A stretch of DNA of 64,000 nt from positions 1,426,001 to 1,490,000 of the forward strand of contig NZ_CP040128.1 in assembly GCF_007874125.1 (NCBI RefSeq). The letters are read 5' to 3'. Origin of the DNA: Noviherbaspirillum sp. UKPF54 (GTDB lineage: Bacteria > Pseudomonadota > Gammaproteobacteria > Burkholderiales > Burkholderiaceae_D). The notes under the pieces were generated by a model that ran no database searches, was not told where the DNA came from, and saw only the letters and a list, made by a program, of their open reading frames with translations. Of the stretch, positions 17,198-26,085 are shown in pieces. Within the stretch, counting starts at the first letter, position 1. Each line of letters opens with the position of its first letter. A program made the translations under genes and the position numbers.

Positions 17198-17213
17198 TGG
17201 CACGCTAGTTGCT
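17198..17213 (+). promoter_or_regulatory. Sigma-54 (-24/-12) promoter of the ccm-decaheme operon
   Basis: TGGCACGCTAGTTGCT is a perfect consensus match. It is predicted to start transcription near 17225, 236 bases upstream of ccmA, leaving room for the structured leader described at 17225-17347. Confidence 0.8.
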
Positions 17214-17224
17214 TGCTTTGAGGA

Positions 17225-17347
17225 AAGCATGTGTGCGTCTTCTCTTCCGCCTCATGTGAGATGGCGGTGATCCATCTCTTGCGGGCCGCTCCAGCCCAGG
17301 CGTAACTTGCGCATCGGCGCGAGGCTGGGATGGGCGGCCCCTTTTTT
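17225..17347 (+). ncRNA. Structured ccm leader: attenuator or small RNA candidate
   Basis: From the predicted sigma-54 start, about 120 bases run to an intrinsic-terminator signature. A hairpin GAGATGG/CCATCTC lies at 17258-17278. It is followed by a long stem built from GGGCCGC (17283-17289) with CCAGCC (17291-17296) against GGCTGG (17323-17328) and GCGGCCC (17334-17340), then C and six T. No open frame with a ribosome site fits. Either ccm expression is attenuated here or a small RNA is released. The start point is inferred, not seen. Confidence 0.45.
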
Positions 17348-17368
17348 ATACCATTTCTATACCATTTC
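17347..17368 (+). repeat. Tandem 11-base direct repeat in the ccm leader
   Basis: TATACCATTTC occurs twice in direct succession just after the terminator-like hairpin. It may be an operator-like element or replication slippage; no regulator is identifiable. Confidence 0.5.
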
Positions 17369-17460
17369 GAATTCAAGCATCGTATGGCGTCAACCGACTG
17401 CGTTTTGCCCGGCGACACATTGCTCATCCGCTCCTGCTGTTTTTTTCGGAAGGCGGGCGC

Positions 17461-18096
17461 ATGACTTTGCAGGCACACCAACTTACCTGTATTCGCGGCG
17501 ATCTGGAGTTGTTTGACGGCATCAGCTTCGAACTGAGCCCGGGCGACGCCATGCGCATCGCCGGCACCAACGGCAGCGGAAAGACCAGCCTGCTGCGCAT
17601 GCTGGCCGGTCTGTCGGCACCGGCGCATGGCGAAGTGCGCTGGAACGGGCGTGACATCCGCAAGCTGCGCGAAGAGTTTTGCAGCAAGCTGATTTATCTC
17701 GGCCATGCCAACGGCGTGAAGGACGATCTGCTGGCCTGGGAAAACCTGGTGGTGGCCTCGACATTGTCAGGTAAAACGGTCAGCCGCGACGACGCGCTCG
17801 ATGCCCTGGAGCATCTTGGCCTGGGGCGGGCGGCGGAGTTGCCTACGCGCGCCTTGTCGCAGGGGCAGCGCAAGCGAGTGGCGCTGGCGCGCCTGTCGCT
17901 CGGCATCGCCGCGCCCTTGTGGATACTCGACGAGCCGTTCACGGCACTGGACGTCAGCGCGGTGGAAACCTTGTGCGGTACGCTCAATGCCCATCTGGAG
18001 CGCGGCGGGATGGTCATCTATACCACGCACCAGGAAATCGCGCTGTCGGCGCGGCGCGCGCTCACGCTCGACATGAATCGGGGGGCGTCATGCTGA
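17461..18096 (+). CDS. ccmA: Heme/cytochrome c maturation ABC transporter ATPase CcmA
   Basis: 211 residues. It has a Walker A motif GTNGSGKTSLLRML (about 37-50), signature ALSQGQRKRVALARLSL (about 132), Walker B LWILDEPFTALD (about 155) and the H-loop TTHQE. With CcmB it forms the ATPase that drives release of heme-loaded CcmE in System I. First gene of the ccm operon; its stop overlaps ccmB by 7 bases. A sigma-54 promoter and a terminator-like leader precede it. Confidence 0.95.
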   Translation: MTLQAHQLTCIRGDLELFDGISFELSPGDAMRIAGTNGSGKTSLLRMLAGLSAPAHGEVRWNGRDIRKLREEFCSKLIYLGHANGVKDDLLAWENLVVASTLSGKTVSRDDALDALEHLGLGRAAELPTRALSQGQRKRVALARLSLGIAAPLWILDEPFTALDVSAVETLCGTLNAHLERGGMVIYTTHQEIALSARRALTLDMNRGASC

Positions 18097-18758
18097 AGGC
18101 GCTGTTTTGCGTGGTCCGGCGTGACCTGTTGCTGGCGTTCCGGCGTCGTTCGGATGTGCTGACTACCTTGTTCTTCTTTGTCATCGTCGCCACGCTCTTC
18201 CCGCTCGGCGTGGGGGCGGAGCCGTCGCTGCTGCGCTCTATGGCGCCCGGCATCCTGTGGGTCGGTGCACTGCTGGCATCGATGCTGGCGCTGGGGCGCT
18301 TGTTCGCTCTCGACTACGCCGACGGCACGCTGGAGCAGATGTTGTTGTCGGCCGAGCCGTTGACCGTCATCGTCATCGGCAAGGTGATCGCTCATTGGTT
18401 GGTGTCGGGAGTGCCGCTGGTGCTGCTGGCGCCGCTGCTTGCGGTGCAATTCGACTTGCCGGCCGAATCGATCGGCGTGCTGTTCCTGAGCCTGTTGATC
18501 GGCACGCCGGTGCTAAGCCTGATCGGGGCAATCGGCGCGGCGCTGACCCTGGGCGTGCGTGGCGGCGGCGTGCTGGTGTCGCTGCTGGTGTTGCCGTTGT
18601 ATATCCCGGTACTGATCTTCGGTGCCGGCGCGGTCGGCGCCGAGGCCTCCGGTGTAGGCGCCTCCGCGCACTTGCTGCTGCTCGGCGGTGCGCTGGCCGG
18701 CGCGGCGGCGCTGGCGCCATGGGCTACGGCCGCCGCGCTGCGCATCTCGCTCGAATGA
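18090..18758 (+). CDS. ccmB: Heme exporter protein CcmB
   Basis: 222 residues with about six transmembrane helices; the start MLKALFCVVRRDLLLAFRRRSDVL matches the family. FVIVATLFPLGVG and DYADGTLEQMLLS are typical CcmB stretches. It is the permease partner of CcmA in the inner membrane. The ATG at 18090 overlaps the end of ccmA. Unusually, 252 non-coding bases containing a perfect sigma-54 promoter separate it from ccmC. Confidence 0.93.
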   Translation: MLKALFCVVRRDLLLAFRRRSDVLTTLFFFVIVATLFPLGVGAEPSLLRSMAPGILWVGALLASMLALGRLFALDYADGTLEQMLLSAEPLTVIVIGKVIAHWLVSGVPLVLLAPLLAVQFDLPAESIGVLFLSLLIGTPVLSLIGAIGAALTLGVRGGGVLVSLLVLPLYIPVLIFGAGAVGAEASGVGASAHLLLLGGALAGAAALAPWATAAALRISLE

Positions 18759-18794
18759 GTGGGCAAAGGCGGCCGGATCGCATTCTTCCTGTAG

Positions 18795-18810
18795 TGGCAC
18801 AGCGATTGCT
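18795..18810 (+). promoter_or_regulatory. Second sigma-54 promoter inside the ccm operon, ahead of ccmC
   Basis: TGGCACAGCGATTGCT is a full consensus match in the ccmB-ccmC gap, with predicted start near 18822. The gap also has a hairpin (18873-18895) and a 16-base palindrome (18930-18945). Confidence 0.75.
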
Positions 18811-18929
18811 TTAAGGAAGGAAGTTTCAGTTGAGTATCGTTGTAGGGCAAGAAGAAGGGCGAAAATCGTTTAATTCTTGCAGGAAAGCCAAGAATCCGGG
18901 CATAGGCAGCTTGGTCTAAAACGGGTAGA

Positions 18930-18945
18930 TTCTCGAATTCGAGAA
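18930..18945. repeat. 16-base perfect palindrome upstream of ccmC
   Basis: TTCTCGAATTCGAGAA sits between the internal sigma-54 promoter and ccmC, where it could bind a dimeric regulator. A one-mismatch relative occurs inside the 3' end of the Crp/Fnr gene near 17022-17039. Confidence 0.4.
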
Positions 18946-19010
18946 GCGAAGTTTTCCGCCGCAACCCAAGCTCGCGTACCGCGACTATCAACCATCGGAG
19001 TGCAGCAGTA

Positions 19011-19793
19011 GTGTCTACCACCAATCAAACCTTTTCCGGCGAGCCGTCAACCACCAGGATCCACTGGTTCAAATATGCGTCGCCGCAAACGTTTTTCCCA
19101 TTGGCGGGAAAACTGATTCCCTGGTTCGCCGGCATTGCCTTCGTGCTCACCATCGTCGGCGTGTATCTCGGGTTCTTTGTCGCGCCGACCGATTTCCAGC
19201 AGGGCGATGCTTACCGCATCATCTTCCTGCATGTGCCGGCAGCGTGGATGTCGATGTTCATCTATATCGTGATGGCTTGCTGGGCCGGCATCGGCCTGGC
19301 CTGGAATACCCGCGTGTCGTCGATGATGGCTAGTGCACTGGCGCCGACAGGTGCCTTGTTTACCTTCCTCGCACTGTGGACCGGTGCATTGTGGGGCCGT
19401 CCGACCTGGGGCGCGTGGTGGGTGTGGGACGCGCGCCTGACGTCGGAACTGATCCTGCTGTTCCTTTATATCGGCTTCATGGCGCTGCAGGCGTCGATCG
19501 ACGATCCGCGTCGCGCGGACAAGGCCGGCGCTGTGCTGGCCCTGGTCGGCGTGGTCAACGTGCCGATCATCTATTACTCGGTGCAGTGGTGGAACACCCT
19601 GCACCAGGGCTCGTCCATCAACATGACCAAGGCGCCGAGCATGGCGGCCATCATGCTGATCGGGATGCTGGTACTGGCGCTTGCCATGTGGGCGTACACC
19701 ATCGCGGTGGTGTTGTCCCGGGTACGCTGCATCATGCTCGAGCGCGAGCGTCATACGGATTGGGTCAAGGAATACGCGGAGAAAAACGCATGA
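19011..19793 (+). CDS. ccmC: Heme-handling protein CcmC
   Basis: 260 residues with a GTG start after CGGAG. Six transmembrane helices flank the tryptophan-rich WWD motif WGAWWVWDARLTSELILL, which holds heme for attachment to CcmE. Conserved His occur at FLHVPAAWMS and NTLHQGSS. It overlaps ccmD by 4 bases. It begins a second transcription start point within the operon. Confidence 0.95.
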   Translation: MSTTNQTFSGEPSTTRIHWFKYASPQTFFPLAGKLIPWFAGIAFVLTIVGVYLGFFVAPTDFQQGDAYRIIFLHVPAAWMSMFIYIVMACWAGIGLAWNTRVSSMMASALAPTGALFTFLALWTGALWGRPTWGAWWVWDARLTSELILLFLYIGFMALQASIDDPRRADKAGAVLALVGVVNVPIIYYSVQWWNTLHQGSSINMTKAPSMAAIMLIGMLVLALAMWAYTIAVVLSRVRCIMLERERHTDWVKEYAEKNA

Positions 19794-19993
19794 TTTGGAA
19801 TAGCTGGAGCGATTTTTTCGCGATGGGCGGCTACGCGCTGTACGTGTGGGGTTCGTTCCTCGTGATGTTTGGAATGCTGGGCGCGGAAGTGCTCATGCTG
19901 CAGATGCGGCGCAAGAGTACGCTGCAACAACTGCGCCGCTGGGTGCGCAACAACGCCCGCCATGGGCGCAAGGATGGGGAGGGATTGAAATGA
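19790..19993 (+). CDS. ccmD: Heme exporter accessory protein CcmD
   Basis: 67 residues. One transmembrane helix ([21 protein letters not shown]) is followed by a basic tail, exactly the small CcmD pattern. It stabilises the CcmABC-CcmE complex. It is coupled by ATGA overlaps at both ends to ccmC and ccmE. Confidence 0.9.
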   Translation: MIWNSWSDFFAMGGYALYVWGSFLVMFGMLGAEVLMLQMRRKSTLQQLRRWVRNNARHGRKDGEGLK

Positions 19994-20451
19994 AAACCAG
20001 GCATAAGCGCATGGCGCTGATTGCAGCCGGCCTGGCCACGCTCGGCGTCGCGGCATGGCTGGTGCTGTCCGCGTTCCAGAAGAACCTGGTGTTCTTCTTC
20101 ACGCCGACGCAGATCGCCGCGGGCGAGGCGCCGCGCGGCCGCAGCTTCCGGGTCGGCGGCATGGTCGAGAACGGCAGCCTGAAGCGCCAGCCGGACGGCG
20201 TTACCGTCGCCTTCGGCGTGACCGACAACGCGCAGCAGCTGCGCGTTGTCTACCGCGGCATCCTGCCCGACCTGTTCAAGGAGGGCAAGGGCGTGGTCGC
20301 GCAGGGCAAGCTCGGCGACGACGGCGTGTTCGTCGCCGAAGAAGTTCTGGCCAAGCATGACGAAAACTACATGCCGCCGGAAGCCGCCTACGCGCTCAAG
20401 AAGGGCAACGAAGCGAAGGCGGGTGGTGCAATGGCAAAGGATGGCAAATGA
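19990..20451 (+). CDS. ccmE: Periplasmic heme chaperone CcmE
   Basis: 153 residues: an N-terminal anchor (8-28) and a periplasmic OB-fold domain. The conserved heme-attachment motif is [12 protein letters not shown], with the His that binds heme covalently followed by the family's Tyr. [15 protein letters not shown] is the expected first strand. It carries heme from CcmC to the CcmF/H lyase. It overlaps both neighbours by 4 bases. Confidence 0.95.
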   Translation: MKTRHKRMALIAAGLATLGVAAWLVLSAFQKNLVFFFTPTQIAAGEAPRGRSFRVGGMVENGSLKRQPDGVTVAFGVTDNAQQLRVVYRGILPDLFKEGKGVVAQGKLGDDGVFVAEEVLAKHDENYMPPEAAYALKKGNEAKAGGAMAKDGK

Positions 20452-22439
20452 TTCCAGAACTGGGTAACTTTTCCGTGATGCTCGCGCTGTGCCTGGCACT
20501 GGCGCAGGGCATCCTGCCGATCGCCGGCACTTTCAACGGCAACCGGCGCTGGATGGACGTGGCGCGTCCGGCCGCGGCCGGGCAATTCCTGTTCGTGTCG
20601 ATCGCGTTCGGGTGCCTGCTGTACTCGTTCATCAACAATGACTTCTCGCTGACCTACGTCGCCTCCAATTCGAACTCGAAGCTGCCGGTGTATTACCGCA
20701 TCGCGGGTAGCTGGGGCGGCCATGAAGGCTCGCTGCTGCTGTGGGCCGAGATGCTGGCGCTGTGGACCTTCGCGGTCGCGGCGTTGTCGAAGCAGCTGTC
20801 TGACGAAACAGTGGCGCGCGTGCTGGGTGTGATGGGATTGATCAGCGTGGGCTTCCTGTGCTTCCTGCTGTTCACCTCCAATCCGTTCGAGCGCATGCTG
20901 CCCGGCGCGCCGGATGGTCGCGACCTCAACCCGCTGTTGCAGGACTTCGGCATGATCATCCATCCGCCGCTCCTGTACATGGGCTACGTTGGCTTCTCGG
21001 TCGCGTTCGCGTTTGCGATCGCGGCGCTGATGGGCGGACAGCTTGACGCTGCCTGGGCGCGCTGGTCGCGTCCGTGGACCGCGGTGGCATGGATGTTCCT
21101 AACGCTCGGTATTTTCATGGGCAGCTTCTGGGCGTATTACGAGCTCGGCTGGGGCGGCTGGTGGTTCTGGGATGCGGTGGAAAACGCTTCCTTCATGCCG
21201 TGGCTGGTCGGCACCGCGCTGATGCATTCGCTGGCGGTCACTGAAAAGCGCGGCAGCTTCAAGAACTGGACCGTGCTGCTGGCGATCATCGCGTTCTCGC
21301 TGTCGCTGCTGGGGACCTTCCTGGTGCGTTCCGGCGTGCTGACGTCGGTGCACGCGTTTGCCACCGATCCGCGCCGCGGCCTGTTCATCCTGGTGTTCCT
21401 CGCTGTCGTGATCGGCGGCTCGCTCACGCTGTATGCATGGCGCGCGCCGAAGGTCGGCCTGGGCGGGCGCTTTGCGCTGGTTTCGCGCGAATCGATGCTG
21501 CTGGTGAATAACGTCCTGCTGCTGGTGGCGGCAGGCACCGTTTTGCTCGGCACGCTGTATCCGCTGTTCCTGGACGCGCTCAACCTCGGCAAGATTTCGG
21601 TCGGCCCGCCGTACTTCGAAGCGGTGTTCGTGCCGCTGATTATCCCGGTCCTGGTGCTGCTCGCGGTCGGCCCGTTCGTACGCTGGAAGGAAGCATCGGT
21701 CGGTGACGTGGCATTGCGCCTGCGCTGGGTCGCGCTGGCTACGCTGATCATCGGCGGCGGTGCGGCGCTTGCTGCGTCGACCTCGATGCTGGCGACCGCT
21801 GGCCTGATCTTTGCGGTCTGGATCCTGCTGGCGACTGCGTCGCACCTGTTGCAGCGCCTGCGCCATGCGCCGGCCGGCACTTCCATCTTCAAACGAATTT
21901 CCAGTCTTCCGCTTAGCTACTGGGCGATGATCATCGCGCACGCCGGCATCGGCGTGTTCGTGGTCGGCGTCACGCTGGTCAAGGGCCTGGACATCGCCAA
22001 GGACGTCAGCATGCGGGTGGGCGATACCACCAGCGCTGGCGGTTACACCTTCCGCTTCACGGACCTGCAGGAATACACGGGCCCGAACTACATCGCCGCC
22101 AAGGCGACATTCGAAGTCACGAAGGATGGCAGCAAGATCGCGACCATGGAGCCGGAAAAGCGCATGTACACCGTGCAGCAGATGCCGATGACGGAAGCAG
22201 CAATCGACCGCGGCTTCACGCGCGACCTTTACGTGTCGCTGGGCGAATCCACCAATGACGGTGCCTGGGTGGTTCGGGTGCAGCACAAGCCCTTCGTGTC
22301 CTGGATCTGGGCCGGTTGCCTGATCATGGCATTCGGCGGTCTGCTCGCCGCCTCTGATCGCCGCTACCGTGTGCAGGCGCGCAAGCGCCAGCAGGCCACG
22401 GCTGCGGCCCCGATCAATCCTGCCAACGTTACTGCGTAA
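20448..22439 (+). CDS. ccmF: Cytochrome c heme lyase subunit CcmF
   Basis: 663 residues and about 14-15 transmembrane helices, the usual CcmF size. The WWD domain reads [20 protein letters not shown] near residue 235. Conserved His flank it at [37 protein letters not shown] and near the end of the helix bundle. It transfers heme from CcmE to apocytochromes with CcmH/I. Confidence 0.95.
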   Translation: MIPELGNFSVMLALCLALAQGILPIAGTFNGNRRWMDVARPAAAGQFLFVSIAFGCLLYSFINNDFSLTYVASNSNSKLPVYYRIAGSWGGHEGSLLLWAEMLALWTFAVAALSKQLSDETVARVLGVMGLISVGFLCFLLFTSNPFERMLPGAPDGRDLNPLLQDFGMIIHPPLLYMGYVGFSVAFAFAIAALMGGQLDAAWARWSRPWTAVAWMFLTLGIFMGSFWAYYELGWGGWWFWDAVENASFMPWLVGTALMHSLAVTEKRGSFKNWTVLLAIIAFSLSLLGTFLVRSGVLTSVHAFATDPRRGLFILVFLAVVIGGSLTLYAWRAPKVGLGGRFALVSRESMLLVNNVLLLVAAGTVLLGTLYPLFLDALNLGKISVGPPYFEAVFVPLIIPVLVLLAVGPFVRWKEASVGDVALRLRWVALATLIIGGGAALAASTSMLATAGLIFAVWILLATASHLLQRLRHAPAGTSIFKRISSLPLSYWAMIIAHAGIGVFVVGVTLVKGLDIAKDVSMRVGDTTSAGGYTFRFTDLQEYTGPNYIAAKATFEVTKDGSKIATMEPEKRMYTVQQMPMTEAAIDRGFTRDLYVSLGESTNDGAWVVRVQHKPFVSWIWAGCLIMAFGGLLAASDRRYRVQARKRQQATAAAPINPANVTA

Positions 22440-22444
22440 GCATC

Positions 22445-22972
22445 ATGAAGAGATTTCTGCTTCCACTCGGCGTATTCGCCGCACTGCTCGGCTTTCTGTA
22501 CATCGGGCTGCATCTGAATCCGCGTGAAATCCCGTCGCCGTTCATCGGCAAGCCGGCGCCCGCCTTCAAGTTGTCGCAGTTAGGCGATCCCGACAAGACC
22601 ATCTCCAACCAGGACATGCTGGGCAAGGTCTGGCTGCTCAACGTCTGGGCGTCGTGGTGCGTGTCGTGCCGTCAGGAGCATCCGGTGCTGATGCATTTCT
22701 CCAAGACCGGTGCAGTGCCTATCGTCGGCCTGAACTACAAGGACAAGCGGGGCGAGGGCATGGCGTGGCTGGGCGAGTTCGGCGATCCGTACATGACCTC
22801 GGCCTTCGATGCCGATGGCCGCGTCGGCATCGACTACGGCGTGTACGGCGTGCCGGAAACCTTCGTGATCGACAAGAAGGGTGTTATCCGCATGAAGTAC
22901 ACCGGCCCGATCACGCCGGAAGCCATCAGCGAAAAACTGCTGCCTCTGATTAAGGAGTTGAACCGTGCGTAA
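22445..22972 (+). CDS. ccmG: Thiol:disulfide oxidoreductase CcmG (DsbE)
   Basis: 175 residues: an N-terminal membrane anchor (about 5-22), then a periplasmic thioredoxin fold with active site WASWCVSCRQEHP. VYGVPETFVIDKKG is the cis-Pro region and NYKDKRGEGMAWL the family insert. It keeps CxxCH thiols reduced for heme ligation. It lies five bases after ccmF and overlaps the GTG start of ccmH by 8. Confidence 0.94.
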   Translation: MKRFLLPLGVFAALLGFLYIGLHLNPREIPSPFIGKPAPAFKLSQLGDPDKTISNQDMLGKVWLLNVWASWCVSCRQEHPVLMHFSKTGAVPIVGLNYKDKRGEGMAWLGEFGDPYMTSAFDADGRVGIDYGVYGVPETFVIDKKGVIRMKYTGPITPEAISEKLLPLIKELNRA

Positions 22973-23435
22973 GTGGATGATCTGTTTGCTGCTCGCATTG
23001 GGGGCGTCCGGCGCACTGGCGCGCGAGGCGCCGCCGGCAGCGGCCAACCCCGAGCTGGAAAAGCGCGTCCTGTCCCTGTCCGAGGAATTGCGCTGCCTGG
23101 TGTGCCAGAACCAGACTCTGGCCGACTCGCATGCCGAGTTGGCGATCGACCTGAAGAACCAGGTGCGCGAAAAGCTGGCGGCCGGCATGTCGGACAAACA
23201 AGTGGTCGACTACATGGTGGAGCGCTATGGCGACTTCGTGCTGTACCGGCCGCCGGTCAAGGCCACCACCTGGCTGCTGTGGTTCGGGCCGTTCCTGCTG
23301 CTGGTTGGCGGCATCGCGGTGCTCGCGGTGAAGCTGATGAAACGGCGCAACGCGGCGGAAGACCTGCCGGAAGAAGATTTGCAGCGCGCGGCGGCATTGC
23401 TCGACGCCGCCAACGATACGAAGGATAAAGCATGA
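22965..23435 (+). CDS. ccmH: Cytochrome c maturation thioreductase CcmH
   Basis: 156 residues with a GTG start after AAGGAG. A signal peptide is followed by the apocytochrome-binding motif LRCLVCQNQTLADSHAELA, then a transmembrane segment (WLLWFGPFLLLVGGIAVLAVKL) and a cytoplasmic tail. It has the short CcmH (CcmL-like) form, with the TPR part encoded separately as ccmI. Confidence 0.94.
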   Translation: MRKWMICLLLALGASGALAREAPPAAANPELEKRVLSLSEELRCLVCQNQTLADSHAELAIDLKNQVREKLAAGMSDKQVVDYMVERYGDFVLYRPPVKATTWLLWFGPFLLLVGGIAVLAVKLMKRRNAAEDLPEEDLQRAAALLDAANDTKDKA

Positions 23436-24679
23436 CCGGATTTTTGATTGGCGCGGCGTTATTGATTGCAACGGCCTTGCTGTTCGTGTTGCGGCCTTTG
23501 CTGCGCAAGCGGCCGGATGAAGTGGGCGAGGTGCCGCGCGGAGAACTGAACCTGAGCGTGCTGCGCGACCAGCTGCGCGAGCTGGAGGCGGATCTGGCCG
23601 ACGGTGCGATCGAACAGCATGCGTATGAAAGCGCACGCCGCGAACTGGAGCGCCGCGTCGCCGAGGAAGTGCAGCCGCAAGCCGTCCCGACGCGCACTGG
23701 TACGGAAAAGCGTTGGACGCCATGGGTCGTTGCCGTCGCATTGCCGGCGCTGGCGATTTCGCTTTACATGTATCTCGGCACGCCCGCCGGGCTTGATCCC
23801 GCGCAGACGGTCGCTGCTTCCAGTGAGAATTCGCACGAGCTTACGCCGCAACAGATCGAAGGCATGGTGGCGCGCCTGGCGGAACGCCTCAAGAACGAGC
23901 CGGACAACGTCGACGGCTGGAACATGCTGGCGCGCTCCTACAACGCGCTGGGCCGCTTCGACGAGGCGAGCAAGGCGTTCGGGCATCTGGTGACGCTGGT
24001 GCCGAATGACGCCAACCTGTTCGCCGATTATGCCGACGTGCTGGCGATGGCGAGCAACAAGAGCCTGCAGGGCGAGCCGGAGAAGCTGATCGAGCGGGCG
24101 CTGTCCATTGAGCCGAACAATGTCAAGGCGCTCGCCTTGTCGGGCAGCGCCGCGTTCGAGCGGCGCGACTATGCGGCCGCCGTGACGCGCTGGCAGAAGA
24201 TCCTGGCGCTGGTGCCGGCCGAGTCCGACATCGGACGTTCGATTTCCGGCAGCATCAGTGAAGCGCAGGGGCTGATGGGAATTACTCCGGCGCCGGCTAA
24301 GGCCGAGCCTTCGGCCAAGGCGGTAGCTGCCGGCGGTGCGACGCTGGAAGGCGTGGTCGAACTCGACCCGGCCTTGCGTGCCCAGGCATCGGATTCCGAT
24401 ACCGTGTTCATCTTCGCGCGCGCCGCGCAAGGACCTCGCTTTCCGCTGGCCGTGCTGCGCAAGCAGGTCAAGGACTTGCCGGCGGCCTTCGTGCTGGATG
24501 ACAGCATGAGCATGACGCCGGATGCGAAGTTGTCCAACTTTCCGATGGTGGTCGTCAGCGCACGTATTTCCAAGACAGGCAACGCGACGCCGAGCGCGGG
24601 TGATCTGGAAGGCGCGATCGAGCCCGTGCAGCCGGGGACGAAGAATCTGAAGATCCGGATCAACAAGCGAAACGGATAG
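23432..24679 (+). CDS. ccmI: Cytochrome c maturation TPR protein CcmI
   Basis: 415 residues. Two N-terminal transmembrane segments (about 3-21 and 95-113) flank a cytoplasmic helical loop. A periplasmic TPR region (about 140-275, DNVDGWNMLARSYNALGRFDEASKAF) and a C-terminal beta domain (about 300-412) follow. It holds apocytochrome C-termini for heme ligation. Only 18 bases separate it from the monoheme cytochrome, so the maturation and electron-transfer genes share a transcript. Confidence 0.93.
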   Translation: MTGFLIGAALLIATALLFVLRPLLRKRPDEVGEVPRGELNLSVLRDQLRELEADLADGAIEQHAYESARRELERRVAEEVQPQAVPTRTGTEKRWTPWVVAVALPALAISLYMYLGTPAGLDPAQTVAASSENSHELTPQQIEGMVARLAERLKNEPDNVDGWNMLARSYNALGRFDEASKAFGHLVTLVPNDANLFADYADVLAMASNKSLQGEPEKLIERALSIEPNNVKALALSGSAAFERRDYAAAVTRWQKILALVPAESDIGRSISGSISEAQGLMGITPAPAKAEPSAKAVAAGGATLEGVVELDPALRAQASDSDTVFIFARAAQGPRFPLAVLRKQVKDLPAAFVLDDSMSMTPDAKLSNFPMVVVSARISKTGNATPSAGDLEGAIEPVQPGTKNLKIRINKRNG

Positions 24680-24697
24680 TAACGAAGGGAGAGGGAG

Positions 24698-25042
24698 ATG
24701 AAAGCATTCATCATCGCCGGCGCGATATGGTCTGCTGCGGCGGCGGGCATGCTGCTGCCGCAGCAGTCGCTGGCGGTCGACGCGGAAGCGGCGCAAAAGC
24801 TGACGCGGGCTGAGGGGTGCCTGCGTTGTCACGGAATTGATCGTGGCAAGGATGGACCGGCATACAAAGAGGTTGCAGCGAAATACAAGGGCAAGCCCGA
24901 TGCGGAAGCGAAGCTGACTCAGCATCTGAGCAGCGGCCACAAGGTGAAATTCCCGGACGGACACGAAGAGGATCACAAGATTCCGAAGACCAAGGACACG
25001 GACCAGATCAAGAATGTGATCCAGTGGATTTTATCGTTGTAA
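24698..25042 (+). CDS. Monoheme c-type cytochrome, methionine-free (copy 1)
   Basis: 114 residues: signal peptide (1-26), then a class I-like small cytochrome with one CLRCH. The mature protein contains no Met, so the usual Met sixth ligand is impossible. A conserved HEEDHK stretch near residue 90 is the likeliest source of a distal His. Paralogues at 29215 and 35664 share ...GxAYK-VAxKYKGKP... and EE(D/E)H(K/R) and also lack a suitable Met. It lies between ccmI and the decaheme cytochrome and is probably its periplasmic electron carrier. Confidence 0.85.
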   Translation: MKAFIIAGAIWSAAAAGMLLPQQSLAVDAEAAQKLTRAEGCLRCHGIDRGKDGPAYKEVAAKYKGKPDAEAKLTQHLSSGHKVKFPDGHEEDHKIPKTKDTDQIKNVIQWILSL

Positions 25043-25122
25043 GACTCAAAATCTAAAAACTACTTCTGACCGCAAAGCGCCGCAGAGCGCCGGTCACAAT
25101 GGGCAGGCTCAGGGAGAAACAA

Positions 25123-26070
25123 ATGAAATACTGGCAGAAGCTTGCCATGTCGCTGGCGCTCGCCGTCAGCGCGGCCGGGATCGGCCCGGCCTTCGCTGCG
25201 GGCGAAGCGAAGCAGCAGCAAATTGACAAGGCTCTGGCGCAGGACGCGATCTGCACCAAGTGCCACGACCAGTCCGAAGAAAGGCCGGTGCTGTCGATCT
25301 ACAAGACGCGCCACGGCGTAAGAGCCGACGAGCGCACGCCGACGTGCCAGGGATGCCACGGCACGAGCGACGATCACGTCAAGAACTCGACGCATTCTTC
25401 CACCCGTCCGCCGGTCGAGGCCTTCAGCGAGCGCGGAAAGGCCAGCGCCAAGGATATCGAATCCTGCCTCGGCTGCCACAGCAACATCCGGCGCTCGCAC
25501 TGGGCCGGCGGCGCGCATGAGCGTTCCGGCATGGTGTGCACCAATTGCCACCAGATGCACACCGACCACGACAAGGTACGCGACAAGGTGACCCAGCCGG
25601 AAGTCTGCTTTACCTGCCACAAGGAGCAACGCGCACTCTACACGCGTCCGTCGCGCCATCCGATCAAGGACGGCAAGATGGCTTGTTCCGACTGCCACAA
25701 CCCGCACGGCTCGGCCGGTCCGACCCTGCTGCTGCGCGATAGCGTGGTCGCCACCTGCTATACCTGCCACATGGAGAAGCGCGGCCCGTTCGTGCGCAAC
25801 CATGCGCCGGTGCAGGAAGACTGCACCATCTGCCACAACCCGCACGGCTCGACCATGCCGAACCTGCTCAAGGCACGTCCGCCTTTCCTGTGCCAGCAAT
25901 GCCATGAGCCGGCAACGCACCAGGGCTTCAACGCCTCACTGTCCAATTCAAACGCCAGTCCCGGACAGAAGGCCAACACGCTGGCGCGCGGTTGCCTGAA
26001 CTGCCATACCGATATCCACGGCAGCAACAATCCGGCAGACCGGGCCAACGCGCGGACCTACCGCCGCTGA
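25123..26070 (+). CDS. Decaheme c-type cytochrome, MtrA/MtoA/DmsE family (copy 1)
   Basis: 315 residues starting MKYWQKLAMSLAL (ATG 25123, AGGGAG upstream), with a cleavable signal peptide ending AFA. I count ten CxxCH motifs: CTKCH, CQGCH, CLGCH, CTNCH, CFTCH, CSDCH, CYTCH, CTICH, CQQCH and CLNCH. The protein has the usual length for the family that threads the outer-membrane barrel as an electron wire. The barrel gene follows 15 bases later. No MtrC/OmcA-type outer cytochrome is adjacent, as in MtoAB/PioAB iron-oxidation loci and DmsEF loci. The direction of electron flow is not determined. Confidence 0.93.
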   Translation: MKYWQKLAMSLALAVSAAGIGPAFAAGEAKQQQIDKALAQDAICTKCHDQSEERPVLSIYKTRHGVRADERTPTCQGCHGTSDDHVKNSTHSSTRPPVEAFSERGKASAKDIESCLGCHSNIRRSHWAGGAHERSGMVCTNCHQMHTDHDKVRDKVTQPEVCFTCHKEQRALYTRPSRHPIKDGKMACSDCHNPHGSAGPTLLLRDSVVATCYTCHMEKRGPFVRNHAPVQEDCTICHNPHGSTMPNLLKARPPFLCQQCHEPATHQGFNASLSNSNASPGQKANTLARGCLNCHTDIHGSNNPADRANARTYRR

Positions 26071-26085
26071 CGAGAGACAGGGAGA

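Larger units (their letters stand above)
17064..17460. other. 397-base intergenic region ahead of ccmA
   Basis: No protein gene is supported here. In order it contains the regulator's terminator (17142-17171), a perfect sigma-54 promoter (17198-17213), a small hairpin (17258-17278), a strong terminator-like hairpin (17283-17347), an 11-base tandem repeat (17347-17368) and the ribosome site of ccmA. Confidence 0.7.
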
